Notes: a model not told the origin generated them from the sequence alone. Positions 9,047 to 18,802 are shown, numbered from the stretch's first letter. The stretch is DNA of 49,160 bases from Eubacteriaceae bacterium (GCA_028705955.1 JAQWCN010000002.1:1-49160), one strand, 5' to 3'. Numbers and translations: made by a program.

Positions 9047-10065
9047 AATATCAGGAATTAATCAAAAAAATTAAAGCTCAGGATTTAAATGCCGTTTATC
9101 TGTTTACGGGTCCGGAACGCCATATTGCATCAATGATGGAGGAAAGCCTCATTCAAAGCATTATCCCGGAAGGTTTGGAACAAATCAATGTCATGCGTTT
9201 TGAAGATAAAGAGGCAGACATTGCGGACATTACAGGCATTTGCCGTCAGTTGCCCATGATGAGCCCTTATCGCGTGGTGGTGGTAAGGGAAGAGACCGGT
9301 ATTCCCCATACAGCTGATAATACAATCATCCAAAACTTTTGTGACTATTTAAAGGATCCCGAACCGACGACGCTTTTGGTTCTTTACGACAGCAAACCCG
9401 ATAAAAGAAAGAAAATCTACAAATGCTTAAAACAGCAGGCAGCCATCGTAAGTTTTGATAAGCTCAATCAAATTGAGCTGGAAAAATGGATTGGCCGCCG
9501 GTTTCATCAGGCGGGTAAAAAGACAACCCAAAGAGTAATTAACCGATTCCTGGAGAAAACCCGGTATCTGACCAATGAAAGTCAGAATATGGAAATGGTG
9601 GATCATGAGATCGAAAAGCTGATCCATTATGTCGGGGAAAAAGAAATGATTACCCAGGATGATTTGGAGGCGACCCTTCCACCGACCATTGATGATAATA
9701 TTTTTAGAATGATTGATTGCGCTGTGACGGGAAAGATGGATCAGGCCATGCTGATGTTAAAGAATTTTTATTTGGAAGGCGAATCTCCTTTTGGTGTTTT
9801 TGCGCTGCTTGCCGGACAAATTCGTACGATGACCATGGTGAGAATTCTTTCAGAACGCCGGGAATTACCTTCGGTTATTGCCAAAAAAGTGAGCAGACCG
9901 CCTTATGTTGTAAAAAAGATGATGGCCAACAGTCATCATTTTAAAATGGCAAAATTATATCAACTCATTATGACGCTGGGAGATTTGGATATGGCAATGA
10001 AAAATGGGGAGATTGATCCCGAATTGGGATTGGAACGTTTGATGTGGGGGATTAACGACCAATAA
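9043..10065 (+). CDS. holA: DNA polymerase III delta subunit
   Basis: Subunit of the clamp loader that opens the beta clamp during replication. The sequence follows HolA: an N-terminal AAA-like domain with LNAVYLFTGPERHIASMMEE, an internal ATTLLVLYDSKPDKRKK segment, and the C-terminal collar helices (FGVFALLAGQIRTMTMVR, then LDMAMKNGEIDPELGLERL). GTG 9043 is chosen because GGAGG (9032-9036) precedes it and it gives the GTGA overlap with comEC; the track start at 9013 lies within comEC. Length 340 is usual for the family. Confidence 0.93.
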   Translation: MKYQELIKKIKAQDLNAVYLFTGPERHIASMMEESLIQSIIPEGLEQINVMRFEDKEADIADITGICRQLPMMSPYRVVVVREETGIPHTADNTIIQNFCDYLKDPEPTTLLVLYDSKPDKRKKIYKCLKQQAAIVSFDKLNQIELEKWIGRRFHQAGKKTTQRVINRFLEKTRYLTNESQNMEMVDHEIEKLIHYVGEKEMITQDDLEATLPPTIDDNIFRMIDCAVTGKMDQAMLMLKNFYLEGESPFGVFALLAGQIRTMTMVRILSERRELPSVIAKKVSRPPYVVKKMMANSHHFKMAKLYQLIMTLGDLDMAMKNGEIDPELGLERLMWGINDQ

Positions 10066-10090
10066 AAAAAGACGCACCATATGGTACGTC
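10064..10090 (-). terminator. Terminator of rpsT
   Basis: Read on the minus strand, GACGTACCAT pairs with ATGGTGCGTC (one mismatch) and is followed by seven T residues. The T run overlaps the end of holA on the opposite strand. Confidence 0.75.
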
Positions 10091-10135
10091 TGACCCTTGA
10101 GACACGGGTTTGATTGTTGGGGTATAAACGAGAAG

Positions 10136-10402
10136 TTAGGCGGTTACTTGATTAAGAGCTTTTGCCATAGCGCTTTTTTTGCGGGAAGCGACATTCTTAT
10201 GAATGACGTGTTTGGCAACTGCCTTATCCAGACGTTTAGCAGCCAAATTATAAGCTTCCTGTGCTTTTGAAGCATCTCCTTCAATTACAGCAGCGTCAAA
10301 ATGTTTGACCGTTGTCTTAAGATTTGAACGAACTGCTTTATTGCGTATACGGCACTTTTCGTTAGTTTTTGCTCTTTTGATAGCAGATTTAATGTTAGCC
10401 AT
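10136..10402 (-). CDS. rpsT: 30S ribosomal protein S20
   Basis: Small-subunit protein that binds 16S rRNA early in assembly. The N-terminus [26 protein letters not shown] and the C-terminal [19 protein letters not shown] are characteristic of S20. The start at 10402 has GGAGGTA directly upstream and gives 88 residues, normal for the family; the track adds five spurious residues. It is transcribed alone, divergent from lepA, a synteny (holA-rpsT-lepA) common in Firmicutes. Confidence 0.97.
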   Translation of the reverse strand: MANIKSAIKRAKTNEKCRIRNKAVRSNLKTTVKHFDAAVIEGDASKAQEAYNLAAKRLDKAVAKHVIHKNVASRKKSAMAKALNQVTA

Positions 10403-10434
10403 TGAGTACCTCCTCATTTATTTATAACATATGA

Positions 10435-10463
10435 AGTATAACACAGTGAACTTTTCAATACAA
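10435..10463 (-). promoter_or_regulatory. Promoter of rpsT
   Basis: On the minus strand TTGTAT (10463-10458) and TATACT (10440-10435) are 17 bases apart, with TG one base before the -10 box. The start codon lies 33 bases downstream. Confidence 0.7.
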
Positions 10464-10539
10464 GGAAATTCTTGCAAGTTTTTCACAGAATTGTTAAACT
10501 AAATGCAATATACAGAAGAGAAAATTTGAAGGAGAAAGT

Positions 10540-12348
10540 ATGTCATTGACACAACAGGAAAGAACCCGTAATTTTTCAATTATCGCCCATATTGATCATG
10601 GTAAATCAACACTGGCTGACCGGTTGATCGAAAAAACCGGGCTTGTCAGCAAACGGGATATGGAAGATCAGATTTTAGACAATATGGATATAGAACGGGA
10701 GAGAGGCATTACCATAAAACTGCAAGCCATCCGTCTTTTATACAAAGCGGCTGACGGACAGGATTATATATTAAATTTGATTGATACGCCGGGACATGTG
10801 GATTTTACCTATGAAGTTTCCAGAAGTCTTGCAGCATGTGAAGGGGCGATATTGGTGGTGGATGCGTCCCAGGGCATAGAAGCTCAGACGATTGCCAACG
10901 TGTACCTGGCACTGGATAACGATTTGGAAGTCCTGCCGGTAATTAATAAAATTGATTTGCAAAGTGCCCGTCCGGAAGAAGTCAAAGCAGAAATTGAAGA
11001 TGTCATTGGGCTGGATGCTGAAGAAGCGCCACTGATTTCGGCCAAAAATGACATTAATATTGATGCAGTTTTGGAGGATATCGTTAAGAATGTTCCAGCT
11101 CCGACCGGAGATCCCAAAGCGCCGTTAAAGGCATTGATCTTTGATTCCTATTACGATCAGTACCGGGGCGTTATCGCATCGGTCAGAGTGGTGCAGGGAA
11201 CGCTCAAAGCGGGGATGAAAATTCATTTAATGGCCGGTGGAAAAGATTTTGAGGTCGAAGAAGTCGGATTTTTTGAAAATGCATTAATTGCTGGAAAAGT
11301 ATTGACAGCAGGAGACGTGGGATATGTTACAGCCGGCGTTAAAACGGTGGGAGATACACGGGTAGGAGATACCATCACGGAAAGTGCCCGCCCGGCAGAT
11401 CAACCGCTTCCAGGATATAAAAAGATCACCCCCATGGTTTATTGTGGAATCTATCCGGCAGATGGGGCAAAATACGAAGATTTAAAAGACGCGCTGGCCA
11501 AACTTCAGCTGAATGATGCCTCACTTTTGTTTGAAGCAGAAACGTCCATTGCCCTTGGATTTGGATTCCGCTGCGGATTTTTGGGACTCCTTCATATGGA
11601 AATCATTCAAGAAAGACTCGAACGGGAATTTAATCTGGATCTGGTTACGACCGCCCCCAGTGTTATTTATAAAGTGATTAAAACAGATGGAACAAAATCA
11701 TGGGTGGATAACCCAACCAATTTGCCGGAGCCCTCAGAAATCGAGGTAATGGAAGAACCCATCGTCAATGCCACCATTATGGTTCCCAGTGATTACCTGG
11801 GATCTGTCATGGAGTTATGTCAGGAACGGCGGGGAGAATATATCAATATGGATTATATCGAGGAGACCCGGGTTGCACTGCATTATGAGTTACCCTTAAA
11901 CGAAATTATATATGATTTCTTTGATGCGCTTAAATCCAGGACCCGTGGTTATGCCTCTTTAGATTATGAAATCAAAGAATACAGGCCTTCGGATTTGGTG
12001 AAAATGGATATTTTACTCAATGGAGAAATGGTGGATGCCCTTTCATTTATCCTTCATCGGGATAAAGCACCGGTCCGCGGACGGGCCATTGCCAAAAAAT
12101 TAAAAGAAAGTATTCCGAGACAAATGTTTGAAATACCGATACAGGCAGCGATTGGCAATCGCATTATCGCGAGGGAAACCCTTTCGGCATTGAGAAAGGA
12201 TGTATTGGCGAAGTGTTACGGCGGCGATATTTCCAGAAAACGCAAGCTGCTTGAAAAGCAAAAAGAAGGTAAAAAGAGAATGCGCAAAGTGGGATCAGTA
12301 GAGGTGCCTCAGGAAGCGTTTATGGCAGTGCTTAAGCTGGACAGTTAA
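10540..12348 (+). CDS. lepA: Elongation factor 4 (LepA)
   Basis: Ribosome-bound translational GTPase linked to back-translocation and initiation or biogenesis. The G domain shows G1 [15 protein letters not shown]3 DTPGHVDF and G4 NKID; the RERGITIK switch I is also present. Domains II, III and V of the EF-G type follow, and the C-terminal LepA-specific domain includes [22 protein letters not shown]-like sequence (here [20 protein letters not shown]). Length 602 is exactly usual. GGAGAAAG precedes the ATG. Confidence 0.98.
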   Translation: MSLTQQERTRNFSIIAHIDHGKSTLADRLIEKTGLVSKRDMEDQILDNMDIERERGITIKLQAIRLLYKAADGQDYILNLIDTPGHVDFTYEVSRSLAACEGAILVVDASQGIEAQTIANVYLALDNDLEVLPVINKIDLQSARPEEVKAEIEDVIGLDAEEAPLISAKNDINIDAVLEDIVKNVPAPTGDPKAPLKALIFDSYYDQYRGVIASVRVVQGTLKAGMKIHLMAGGKDFEVEEVGFFENALIAGKVLTAGDVGYVTAGVKTVGDTRVGDTITESARPADQPLPGYKKITPMVYCGIYPADGAKYEDLKDALAKLQLNDASLLFEAETSIALGFGFRCGFLGLLHMEIIQERLEREFNLDLVTTAPSVIYKVIKTDGTKSWVDNPTNLPEPSEIEVMEEPIVNATIMVPSDYLGSVMELCQERRGEYINMDYIEETRVALHYELPLNEIIYDFFDALKSRTRGYASLDYEIKEYRPSDLVKMDILLNGEMVDALSFILHRDKAPVRGRAIAKKLKESIPRQMFEIPIQAAIGNRIIARETLSALRKDVLAKCYGGDISRKRKLLEKQKEGKKRMRKVGSVEVPQEAFMAVLKLDS

Positions 12349-12413
12349 AGTGTCGACGCAGCGTTGATTGAAAAAACAGAGCGATAGCAGTATGATCAAT
12401 CTGGAGGTGGACA

Positions 12414-13001
12414 ATGAACCCGCAAAAAACAGGAAAACTGATTATGGATCTGCGAAAAGAAAAAGGGTGGACCCAAAAACAATTGGCGGATTGCCTGCAT
12501 TTGAGTGATAAGACGATATCCAAGTGGGAAAGAGGAATCGGATGCCCGGATATTTCATTATTACCAGCGTTGGCCCGGCTGTTTGGCATTGACAGCAGAC
12601 AGCTTTTAGATGGCGAGTTTGTCATCAACGGAGAGGATAGCGACGATATGAAAAAAATACAGTTCTATCGCTGCCCGGACTGCGGCAATATTATTTCCTC
12701 AGTGGGGCCGGCAGAAGTCACATGCTGCGGAAAGATGCTCACAGCATTACCCGTTCAGAAACCGGATCAGCTGCACAATTTGAAGATTGAAACCGTTGAG
12801 GATGAGTGGTATATGACTTGTCCGAATCATCCCATGACAAAGGAGCATTATGTGACATTTATTGCAGCGGCAGGCTGCAATCACATCCATTTGATCAGGA
12901 CGTATCCCGAACAGGAACTATCCGTTCGTTTTCCAAAAAGGAGAAAAATGACCCTTTATTATTGTTGTAATGAACACGGCTTGTATCGTATGGATCTTTA
13001 A
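12414..13001 (+). CDS. XRE-type HTH fused to a desulfoferrodoxin-like iron domain
   Basis: Residues 8-65 form a Cro/CI helix-turn-helix (KGWTQKQLADCLHLSDKTISKWERG). Residues 84-110 are a desulforedoxin-type site with Cys87, Cys90, Cys104 and Cys105 (CPDCGN and TCCGKM), expected to bind FeS4. The rest resembles the superoxide reductase domain: His121, His139, His145, Cys185 and His188 occupy the five iron ligand positions (motifs HPMTKEHY and CNEHGLY). The Glu-Lys pair that precedes the first His in active superoxide reductases reads Gln-Leu here, so it is more likely an iron, superoxide or NO sensor than an enzyme. Strong ribosome site GGAGGTGG. HTH-desulfoferrodoxin proteins exist in Clostridia; the target genes are unknown. 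Confidence 0.85.
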   Translation: MNPQKTGKLIMDLRKEKGWTQKQLADCLHLSDKTISKWERGIGCPDISLLPALARLFGIDSRQLLDGEFVINGEDSDDMKKIQFYRCPDCGNIISSVGPAEVTCCGKMLTALPVQKPDQLHNLKIETVEDEWYMTCPNHPMTKEHYVTFIAAAGCNHIHLIRTYPEQELSVRFPKRRKMTLYYCCNEHGLYRMDL

Positions 13002-13002
13002 A

Positions 13003-13037
13003 AAACACCCGACGCAATCAGTTGCGCCGGGTGTTTT
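13003..13037. terminator. Bidirectional terminator between the HTH fusion gene and glyS
   Basis: AACACCCGACGCAA and TTGCGCCGGGTGTT pair with one mismatch around a TCAG loop, with T runs on both strands. It serves the two convergent genes. Confidence 0.9.
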
Positions 13038-13061
13038 TAGTTAGCGGATCAAAAAAGAGGA

Positions 13062-14447
13062 TTAGAAATCAATTTTCTGAGCAATATAATTGTTCACTTC
13101 AGCAATCGGCATCCGGATTTGTTCCATGGTATCCCGGTCACGAATGGTGACGCAATTGTCATCCAGGGTGTCAAAGTCAACGGTGACACACATGGGTGTT
13201 CCTATTTCGTCCTGTCGGCGGTAACGCTTGCCAATACTGCCGGCTTCATCATAGTCAATATTAAAATCTTTAGCCAGTTCAGCATAAACGTCAGTCGCTT
13301 TGTCGTGGAGTTTTTTGGAAAGCGGAAGCACAGCAGCTTTAAATGCAGATAAATATGGATGCAGTTTCATGACATTACGGGTTTCACCATTTTCCAGTTC
13401 TTCATGTTCGAGAGCATTGCAGAGGAAAGCCAGAAACATCCGGTCAGCGCCCAGGGAGGGTTCAATACAATATGGAATATATTTTTCATTGGTTGAAGGA
13501 TCCTGATAGCGAAGATCTTTCCCCGATTCGTTTTGATGCTGGGTCAAGTCAAAATCAGTCCGGTCAGCAATGCCCCAAAGTTCGCCCCAGCCAAATGGGA
13601 AGAGGTATTCGACATCTGTTGTCGCATTGGAATAATGGGATAATTCTTCTTTTTCATGATCTCTAAACCGCAGGTTTCCTTCTTTCATCCCTAACGAGAA
13701 GAGCCATTTGCGGCATTGTTCCTTCCAGAAAGCAAACCATTCTAAATCAGAACCGGGTTCACAGAAGAATTCCAGCTCCATTTGTTCAAATTCACGAATT
13801 CTAAAAATAAAGTTACCCGGGGTAATTTCGTTTCTAAAGGATTTGCCAATTTGTCCAATACCAAATGGAATCTTTTTACGGGTTGTCCGCTGGACATTCT
13901 TAAAGTTGACAAAAATCCCCTGAGCGGTTTCAGGCCGGAGATAAAGTTGGGATGTACTGTCTTCAGTAACCCCCTGAAACGTTTTGAACATCAGATTAAA
14001 CTGACGGATTTCAGTGAAATCGGTCGCGCCACAATCCGGGCAGGCGATATTGTTATCTTTAATGAAAGCTTCCATCTTTTCGTTGGACCATCCATCGACA
14101 ACGACATCTTCCCCTTTTTTATGGAAATAATCTTCAATCAATTTATCAGCCCGGAAACGGGATTGACATTTTTTGCAGTCCATTAAAGGATCATTAAACC
14201 CACCGACATGACCAGATGCGACCCAGGTTCTGGGATTCATTAAAATGGCAGCATCCAGGCCAACATTGTAAGGAGATTCTTGAATAAACTTTTTCCACCA
14301 GGCGCGTTTAACATTATTTTTCATTTCGACGCCGATGGGCCCATAATCCCAACTATTTGCAAGGCCGTCATAGATTTCTGATCCGGGGAAAACAATCCCC
14401 CGCATCTTGGCCAAACTAACTATTTCATTCATCGTGAAACTTGACAT
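13062..14447 (-). CDS. glyS: Glycyl-tRNA synthetase, single-chain dimeric type
   Basis: Class II synthetase charging tRNA-Gly. It is the eukaryote/archaeal-like alpha2 form: the start [25 protein letters not shown] and motifs such as [29 protein letters not shown] (motif 2 region), [10 protein letters not shown] and the motif 3 [10 protein letters not shown] are characteristic. The C-terminal anticodon-binding domain ([18 protein letters not shown] to [15 protein letters not shown]) is complete. GGAGGAATGAC before ATG 14447 sets the start; the track adds eleven residues. No T-box leader is visible in the 205 bases upstream. Confidence 0.96.
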   Translation of the reverse strand: MSSFTMNEIVSLAKMRGIVFPGSEIYDGLANSWDYGPIGVEMKNNVKRAWWKKFIQESPYNVGLDAAILMNPRTWVASGHVGGFNDPLMDCKKCQSRFRADKLIEDYFHKKGEDVVVDGWSNEKMEAFIKDNNIACPDCGATDFTEIRQFNLMFKTFQGVTEDSTSQLYLRPETAQGIFVNFKNVQRTTRKKIPFGIGQIGKSFRNEITPGNFIFRIREFEQMELEFFCEPGSDLEWFAFWKEQCRKWLFSLGMKEGNLRFRDHEKEELSHYSNATTDVEYLFPFGWGELWGIADRTDFDLTQHQNESGKDLRYQDPSTNEKYIPYCIEPSLGADRMFLAFLCNALEHEELENGETRNVMKLHPYLSAFKAAVLPLSKKLHDKATDVYAELAKDFNIDYDEAGSIGKRYRRQDEIGTPMCVTVDFDTLDDNCVTIRDRDTMEQIRMPIAEVNNYIAQKIDF

Positions 14448-14549
14448 GTCATTCCTCCTAATATAATCAATACTCATCATTTTAACACAGAATGCAGATG
14501 GATGTACATAGAATATATGATTAAATAAGGTCAGGAAATTACTTGAGAT

Positions 14550-14588
14550 TTTACTTAACGTTAACGGTTTTAAGTGTTAGAATTAACG
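14550..14588 (+). promoter_or_regulatory. Possible Pho-box-like repeat array before the phosphate transporter gene
   Basis: TTAACG occurs at 14555, 14561 and 14583. With an 11-base period the hexamers at 14550 (TTTACT), 14561 (TTAACG) and 14583 (TTAACG) resemble the TTnACA half-sites of PhoP boxes; the 14572 position does not. No clear -10/-35 pair is visible here. Confidence 0.35.
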
Positions 14589-14652
14589 TGGAGAATATTT
14601 GAGAACAATTGATAATTAATAAAACGGAAGCAAGAGCTGAGGAGAAAATTTA

Positions 14653-16368
14653 ATGACTTTTACAATGTGCGTTGGTCTGTTTGGTGGTTTAGGGTTATTC
14701 ATCTACGGAATGCATATCATGAGCGAAAGCTTAAAGATTATTGCTGGAAGTCGGATGAAACATCTGTTGGAAGTATTGACCAATAATCGTTTAAAGGCAA
14801 TTTTAGTCGGGATTGTCGTTACGATTATGGTTCAAAGCTCCAGCACGACAACGGTCATGGTTGTCGGATTCGTCAACGCGTCGCTGATGACATTGACCCA
14901 GGCGGCGGGGATCATTTTGGGAGCCAATATCGGGACGACGGTGATGGCGCAGTTAATCGCCTTTAACGTTGATGCAATCGCGCCGTTATTTATTGGAATC
15001 GGGACGTTTATGGCGCTTTTTGGAAAGAAAAAGAGTACCCGGGATGTCGGCAGCATTGTATTGGGATTTGGTATTATTTTCTTTGGAATCAGCACAATGA
15101 GCACAACAATGGAACCCCTTAAAGACAGTGATGTGTTTAAAAACTGGTTAATAACGTATGGAAAGAATCCTTTCCTGGGGTTATTAATTGGGACGGTGAT
15201 TACCGGCATTATGCAAAGTTCAGGGGCAACATTGGGAATGCTTCAGGCGTTGGCCATCTCCGGGGTTTTTTCTCAGGTCGGGGGAACAGATGCCATTCAA
15301 ATCTGCATTCCAATGATGATCGGAACCAATATCGGGACGTGTGTCACAGCATTATTATCCAGCATTGGCACCTCGACTGCAGCGAAAAACGCAGCATTTA
15401 TCCATTTGTTTGTCAACATTTTTGGTGCTGTTTGGGTGATGGTTTTATTAGGGATTATGGATGCAACGACAACCGTAAACCCGATTTACGAATTTTTGGT
15501 CAGCATTTCCGGGACCATGACGAATGATGCTGGTCAAAGTGTTCCCAACATCGCAAGACAGATAGCCATGTCCCACACGATGTTTAATGTGTGTAACACC
15601 ATTGTTTTATATCCCATTATTGACAAGTTTGTGGCGCTATTGGAGAAGAAATTTCCAACAACGGCAGAAGAAAAGGGACTGCAATTGGATGACCGGCTGC
15701 TCAATAACCCATCGGTTGCTATTGGTCAGGTAAGCCGTGAAATTATTCACATGGGAGAAATGTCTTCAAAGAATTTTAAAAAATCCTGTGTGGCTATCAT
15801 GGATAATGATGAACAGGCCATCGAAAATGTTTTTGAACGGGAAGAACGTATTGATGATTTTGAACATGGACTGATCGATTTTTCGGTCAGGCTGTCCAAT
15901 ATGAATTTGTCCCAGAAAGAAAACGACCGGGTTGCTTTTTTCCTGCAGGGAGCTCATGATTTGGAAAGAATAGGGGATCATGCAGAAAATATTGCCGAGT
16001 TGGCTCAAATGAAAATTCGTGAAAAAATTACCCTTAGCGGCCTGGCTGAAAAAGAAATGCAGCAATTGATTCAACTGAGCAAACAGTTGATCGATGATGT
16101 GGTCGAAATGTTAAAAACGGAAGACGAAGCGCTCTGCCGGAAAGTACTGGACGAAGAGGAAGAAACGGATAGATTAACCGAGGAATATAAAAATACGCAC
16201 ATTAAGCGTCTGACTTCCGGGGATTGTACCGCTTATGGTGGGGTTATATTCCTGGACTTATTGGCCAATCTTGAAAGAGTGGGAGACCATTCCGCCAATA
16301 TTGCCAAAGAAATTATGGATATGAAAAAATCAAAATCTGTCAATAAAATTGAGGAGGTCATTTACTGA
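14653..16368 (+). CDS. Na/Pi cotransporter family protein with C-terminal PhoU-like domain
   Basis: Predicted sodium-coupled phosphate importer of the NptA/PNaS type. Two inverted hydrophobic repeats carry the family signatures QSSSTTTVMVVGFVN (about residue 61) and QSSGATLGMLQAL (about residue 191), each followed by GANIGTT or GTNIGTC. After about residue 350 the protein is soluble and helical with PhoU-like repeats (DDFEHGLIDFSVRLS, LERIGDHAENIAELA and LERVGDHSANIAKEI). Length 571 is typical. The stop overlaps the trxB start (TGATG), implying coupled translation. It could act in phosphate uptake or as a phosphate exporter/regulator as shown for some PhoU-fused homologues. Confidence 0.9.
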   Translation: MTFTMCVGLFGGLGLFIYGMHIMSESLKIIAGSRMKHLLEVLTNNRLKAILVGIVVTIMVQSSSTTTVMVVGFVNASLMTLTQAAGIILGANIGTTVMAQLIAFNVDAIAPLFIGIGTFMALFGKKKSTRDVGSIVLGFGIIFFGISTMSTTMEPLKDSDVFKNWLITYGKNPFLGLLIGTVITGIMQSSGATLGMLQALAISGVFSQVGGTDAIQICIPMMIGTNIGTCVTALLSSIGTSTAAKNAAFIHLFVNIFGAVWVMVLLGIMDATTTVNPIYEFLVSISGTMTNDAGQSVPNIARQIAMSHTMFNVCNTIVLYPIIDKFVALLEKKFPTTAEEKGLQLDDRLLNNPSVAIGQVSREIIHMGEMSSKNFKKSCVAIMDNDEQAIENVFEREERIDDFEHGLIDFSVRLSNMNLSQKENDRVAFFLQGAHDLERIGDHAENIAELAQMKIREKITLSGLAEKEMQQLIQLSKQLIDDVVEMLKTEDEALCRKVLDEEEETDRLTEEYKNTHIKRLTSGDCTAYGGVIFLDLLANLERVGDHSANIAKEIMDMKKSKSVNKIEEVIY

Positions 16369-17291
16369 TGAAAGTAGATGTAATGATTATTGGCGGTGGA
16401 CCAGCAGGCTTATCGGCGGGGTTGTACGCAGCCAGAGGAATGTTGGATACTGTCATCATTGAAAATGGCGGCATGGGAGGACAAATTGCCACAACAGACG
16501 CAGTCGAAAATTATCCAGGAGCGACTCCCGATGTGACCGGGCCTCAGCTGGCTCAGAGAATGCGGGAACAATGTCTTCAATTTGGGGTTACCTTTCAAAC
16601 CGAAGCCTTTAAAGGATTTGAGAAAAAGGGGCAAACCATTGCCGTGACGACAGATCATGGAGTCCACGAAACAAAAACACTGATTATTGCCACGGGTGCT
16701 CAGCCCAGAAAATTGGGATGCAAGGGAGAAGATGAACATCGGGGGATGGGTGTATCTTATTGCGCTACTTGTGATGCGAATTTTTTCAGAAACCGGCACG
16801 TTGCGGTGGTCGGCGGTGGGGATACTGCCATTGAAGAAGCGCTGTACCTTACAAAATTTGCTTCAAAGGTCACTGTGATTCACAGAAGGGATCAGTTGCG
16901 GGCAACAAGAATTTTGGCTGACCGGGCTAAAAGCAATGCGAAACTCGATATCGTCTGGGACAGTGTGGTTGAAGAGGTCGCCGGCGACGGCATTGTACAA
17001 AGCGTATGGCTTAAAAATGTCAAAACTGGAAAAATTACAGAAATGCCTGTGGATGGGGTCTTTATGTTTGTTGGTCAGGCACCGCAAACCCAGCAGGTTG
17101 CCAATCAATTGACGGTGGACAGCCGCGGTTATCTGGTGACAGATGCAAATATGCATACGAATATAGATGGTGTATTTGCCGCTGGGGATGTCCGGGAAAA
17201 ATCACTTCGTCAGGCCGTAACGGCAGCAGGGGATGGAGCGATTGCCGGAGTTCAGGCCATCCGGTATATCGAAAACATGATTGAGGCATAA
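16368..17291 (+). CDS. trxB: Thioredoxin reductase (TrxB family)
   Basis: FAD-dependent NAD(P)H:thioredoxin oxidoreductase. N-terminal FAD motif IIGGGPAGLSAGLYAARG, the redox-active CATC in GVSYCATCDANFF (about residue 132), NAD(P)-binding VVGGGDTAIEEALYL and the second FAD motif GVFAAGDVREKSLRQAVTAAGDG are all present. Length 307 matches the low-molecular-weight type. The ATG overlaps the stop of the phosphate transporter gene, so both genes form one unit. In place of the NADPH-preferring HRR-x-R-A motif it has HRRDQLRAT, so NADPH use is plausible. Confidence 0.93.
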   Translation: MKVDVMIIGGGPAGLSAGLYAARGMLDTVIIENGGMGGQIATTDAVENYPGATPDVTGPQLAQRMREQCLQFGVTFQTEAFKGFEKKGQTIAVTTDHGVHETKTLIIATGAQPRKLGCKGEDEHRGMGVSYCATCDANFFRNRHVAVVGGGDTAIEEALYLTKFASKVTVIHRRDQLRATRILADRAKSNAKLDIVWDSVVEEVAGDGIVQSVWLKNVKTGKITEMPVDGVFMFVGQAPQTQQVANQLTVDSRGYLVTDANMHTNIDGVFAAGDVREKSLRQAVTAAGDGAIAGVQAIRYIENMIEA

Positions 17292-17297
17292 GAATAT

Positions 17298-17339
17298 AAA
17301 AAAACAGGGATTGCAGTTTGTTGCAATCCCTGTTTTTTA
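17298..17339. terminator. Bidirectional terminator between trxB and the YgjP-like gene
   Basis: AAACAGGGATTGCA pairs with TTGCAATCCCTGTTT across a short loop, with A and T tracts on both flanks. The T tract overlaps the end of the convergent peptidase gene. Confidence 0.93.
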
Positions 17340-17870
17340 TATGGGATACTTATCATTCAAAAGATCTTCCCATTTTTTCCAGTCCGGCATAAGATTACTG
17401 AGGGCTGCATAAAAACCCATATCATGACTGGGATAACGGAAATGAATCATTTCATGTAAAGCGATATATTCGATACATGGTTTAGGAACTTTAATCAGTT
17501 CAAGGTTTAAAATTAAAATTTTGCTTTTGGGTGAACACGATCCCCAACGGTCCAGCATGCGATAAATGCGCAATTTAGGAAGCATTTTTTTATAAGGCGC
17601 TGCTTTAACCACAGCGTCAGCCAAAATGGGAACAAAAACTTCCCGGGCTTTTTCACGATACCACATATCCAGGATAAAGGCATTTTCTTTTCGGTCTTTG
17701 GAGTCATCGGTATAAAGAACGATGTTACTCCCTTGTAATGTGACATGAGGTTCTTCCTTTGTTGAAATAATGGAAAGTGGATAGTAGCAGCCAAGGTATT
17801 TATGCTTTTCCCCGGTTTCGTAGCGATAGGCTTTTTTGTGTTCTGGAATAATGTTTTGATTGAAATTCAT
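17337..17870 (-). CDS. YgjP-like zinc metallopeptidase (M48-related, DUF45)
   Basis: Short soluble predicted metallopeptidase. The zinc motif is YIALHEMIHFRYPSHDMGFY (HExxH plus a downstream His), and the preceding MLDRWGSCSPKSKILILNLELIKVP strand is the hallmark of the YgjP/DUF45 group. No signal peptide or membrane segment is seen, so it should be cytoplasmic. Length 177 is somewhat shorter than E. coli YgjP-like proteins of about 230-240 residues found in many bacteria. It is monocistronic and divergent from thyX. The substrate is unknown. Confidence 0.82.
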   Translation of the reverse strand: MNFNQNIIPEHKKAYRYETGEKHKYLGCYYPLSIISTKEEPHVTLQGSNIVLYTDDSKDRKENAFILDMWYREKAREVFVPILADAVVKAAPYKKMLPKLRIYRMLDRWGSCSPKSKILILNLELIKVPKPCIEYIALHEMIHFRYPSHDMGFYAALSNLMPDWKKWEDLLNDKYPI

Positions 17871-17939
17871 GGTGCCGTCCCCCTTATGCTATTATTATAC
17901 TGGTTAATAATTGAAAGTGTGAATATTTTGTTGGCTGTA

Positions 17940-17948
17940 TGGTATAAT
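17940..17948 (+). promoter_or_regulatory. Extended -10 promoter before thyX
   Basis: TGGTATAAT matches TGnTATAAT, 48 bases ahead of the thyX start. The -35 region is weak. Confidence 0.5.
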
Positions 17949-17995
17949 AATTTGCAATTTGTGAAAAGAATTTGGGTAATAAAGGAGGTTTTCTT

Positions 17996-18766
17996 ATGGA
18001 AACGCATTTAAAAGTCAATCTTTTGACCTATACACCAGAACCGGAAAAAGTTATTTCAGCGGCAGCAAAATTGTGTTATTCCAAAGCAGGGACCCAGGAA
18101 TTAATGGAGGGTCTTACGGATGAAAAAGTTCGAAGCTTTTTGGGGAGATTGATAGATTATGGGCATGCCTCACCCATCGAACATGCCAGTTTTACTTTTG
18201 GAATTGAAGGGGTCAGCCGGGCATTGACGCATCAATTGGTCCGTCATCGTTTAGCCAGTTACAGTCAGAAATCGCAGCGCTATGTTACGGAAGGCCAATT
18301 TGATTATATCGTACCGCCCGAAATCGATAAAAACCCAGCGGCTAAAACCATTTATAAAAAAGCGATGACTGAAGCTCAGGAGAGTTATGATCAGCTGGCT
18401 GATATCTTGACGGAAAGTCACTACAAAACGTTTAGGGCAGAAGGCCTTTCAGAAAAATCGGCCAGATCTAAAGCGGAAAAAAAGAGCATTGAGGATGCCC
18501 GGTTTGTTTTACCCAATGGGTGCGAAACAAAAATTATTGTGACGATGAACGCCCGGGAATTGCTTCATTTCTTCAATAATCGTTGTTGTATGCGGGCACA
18601 GTGGGAAATACGGGATTGTGCGACCCAGATGCTTAAGCTTTGCCGGGAAGTGGCACCTGTCCTCTTCAAACAGGCAGGACCACCGTGTCTGACCGGACCT
18701 TGCCCGGAAGGAGCGATGAGTTGTGGTCAAAGGGATGGCATCCGGGAAAAATTTAAGAACCTTTAA
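17996..18766 (+). CDS. thyX: Flavin-dependent thymidylate synthase
   Basis: Makes dTMP from dUMP with methylenetetrahydrofolate and FAD/NADPH. The ThyX signature RHRxxSxxxxSxRY is seen as RHRLASYSQKSQRY, after GHASPIEHASFTF; the C-terminal LLHFFNNRCCMRAQWEIRD region is also typical. ATG 17996 is set by AAAGGAGG (17981-17988); the track adds eight residues. Length 256. The enzyme releases tetrahydrofolate, not dihydrofolate, which fits an organism that imports folate via folT (also in this window). Confidence 0.96.
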   Translation: METHLKVNLLTYTPEPEKVISAAAKLCYSKAGTQELMEGLTDEKVRSFLGRLIDYGHASPIEHASFTFGIEGVSRALTHQLVRHRLASYSQKSQRYVTEGQFDYIVPPEIDKNPAAKTIYKKAMTEAQESYDQLADILTESHYKTFRAEGLSEKSARSKAEKKSIEDARFVLPNGCETKIIVTMNARELLHFFNNRCCMRAQWEIRDCATQMLKLCREVAPVLFKQAGPPCLTGPCPEGAMSCGQRDGIREKFKNL

Positions 18767-18802
18767 AAATGAGGTTGATGAAACAAATTGGGTTTTAAAA
18801 AG

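Noticed and set aside
10066-10135. Terminator for holA on the plus strand
   Set aside because: The hairpin there has its T run only on the minus-strand side, so it was assigned to rpsT.
13782-14186. 134-codon plus-strand ORF opposite glyS
   Set aside because: Shadow of glyS, which has full synthetase motifs in the opposite strand.
14448-14652. T-box leader for glyS
   Set aside because: No AGGGTGG-type T-box core or terminator/antiterminator pair was found upstream on the minus strand; the same holds for cysS.
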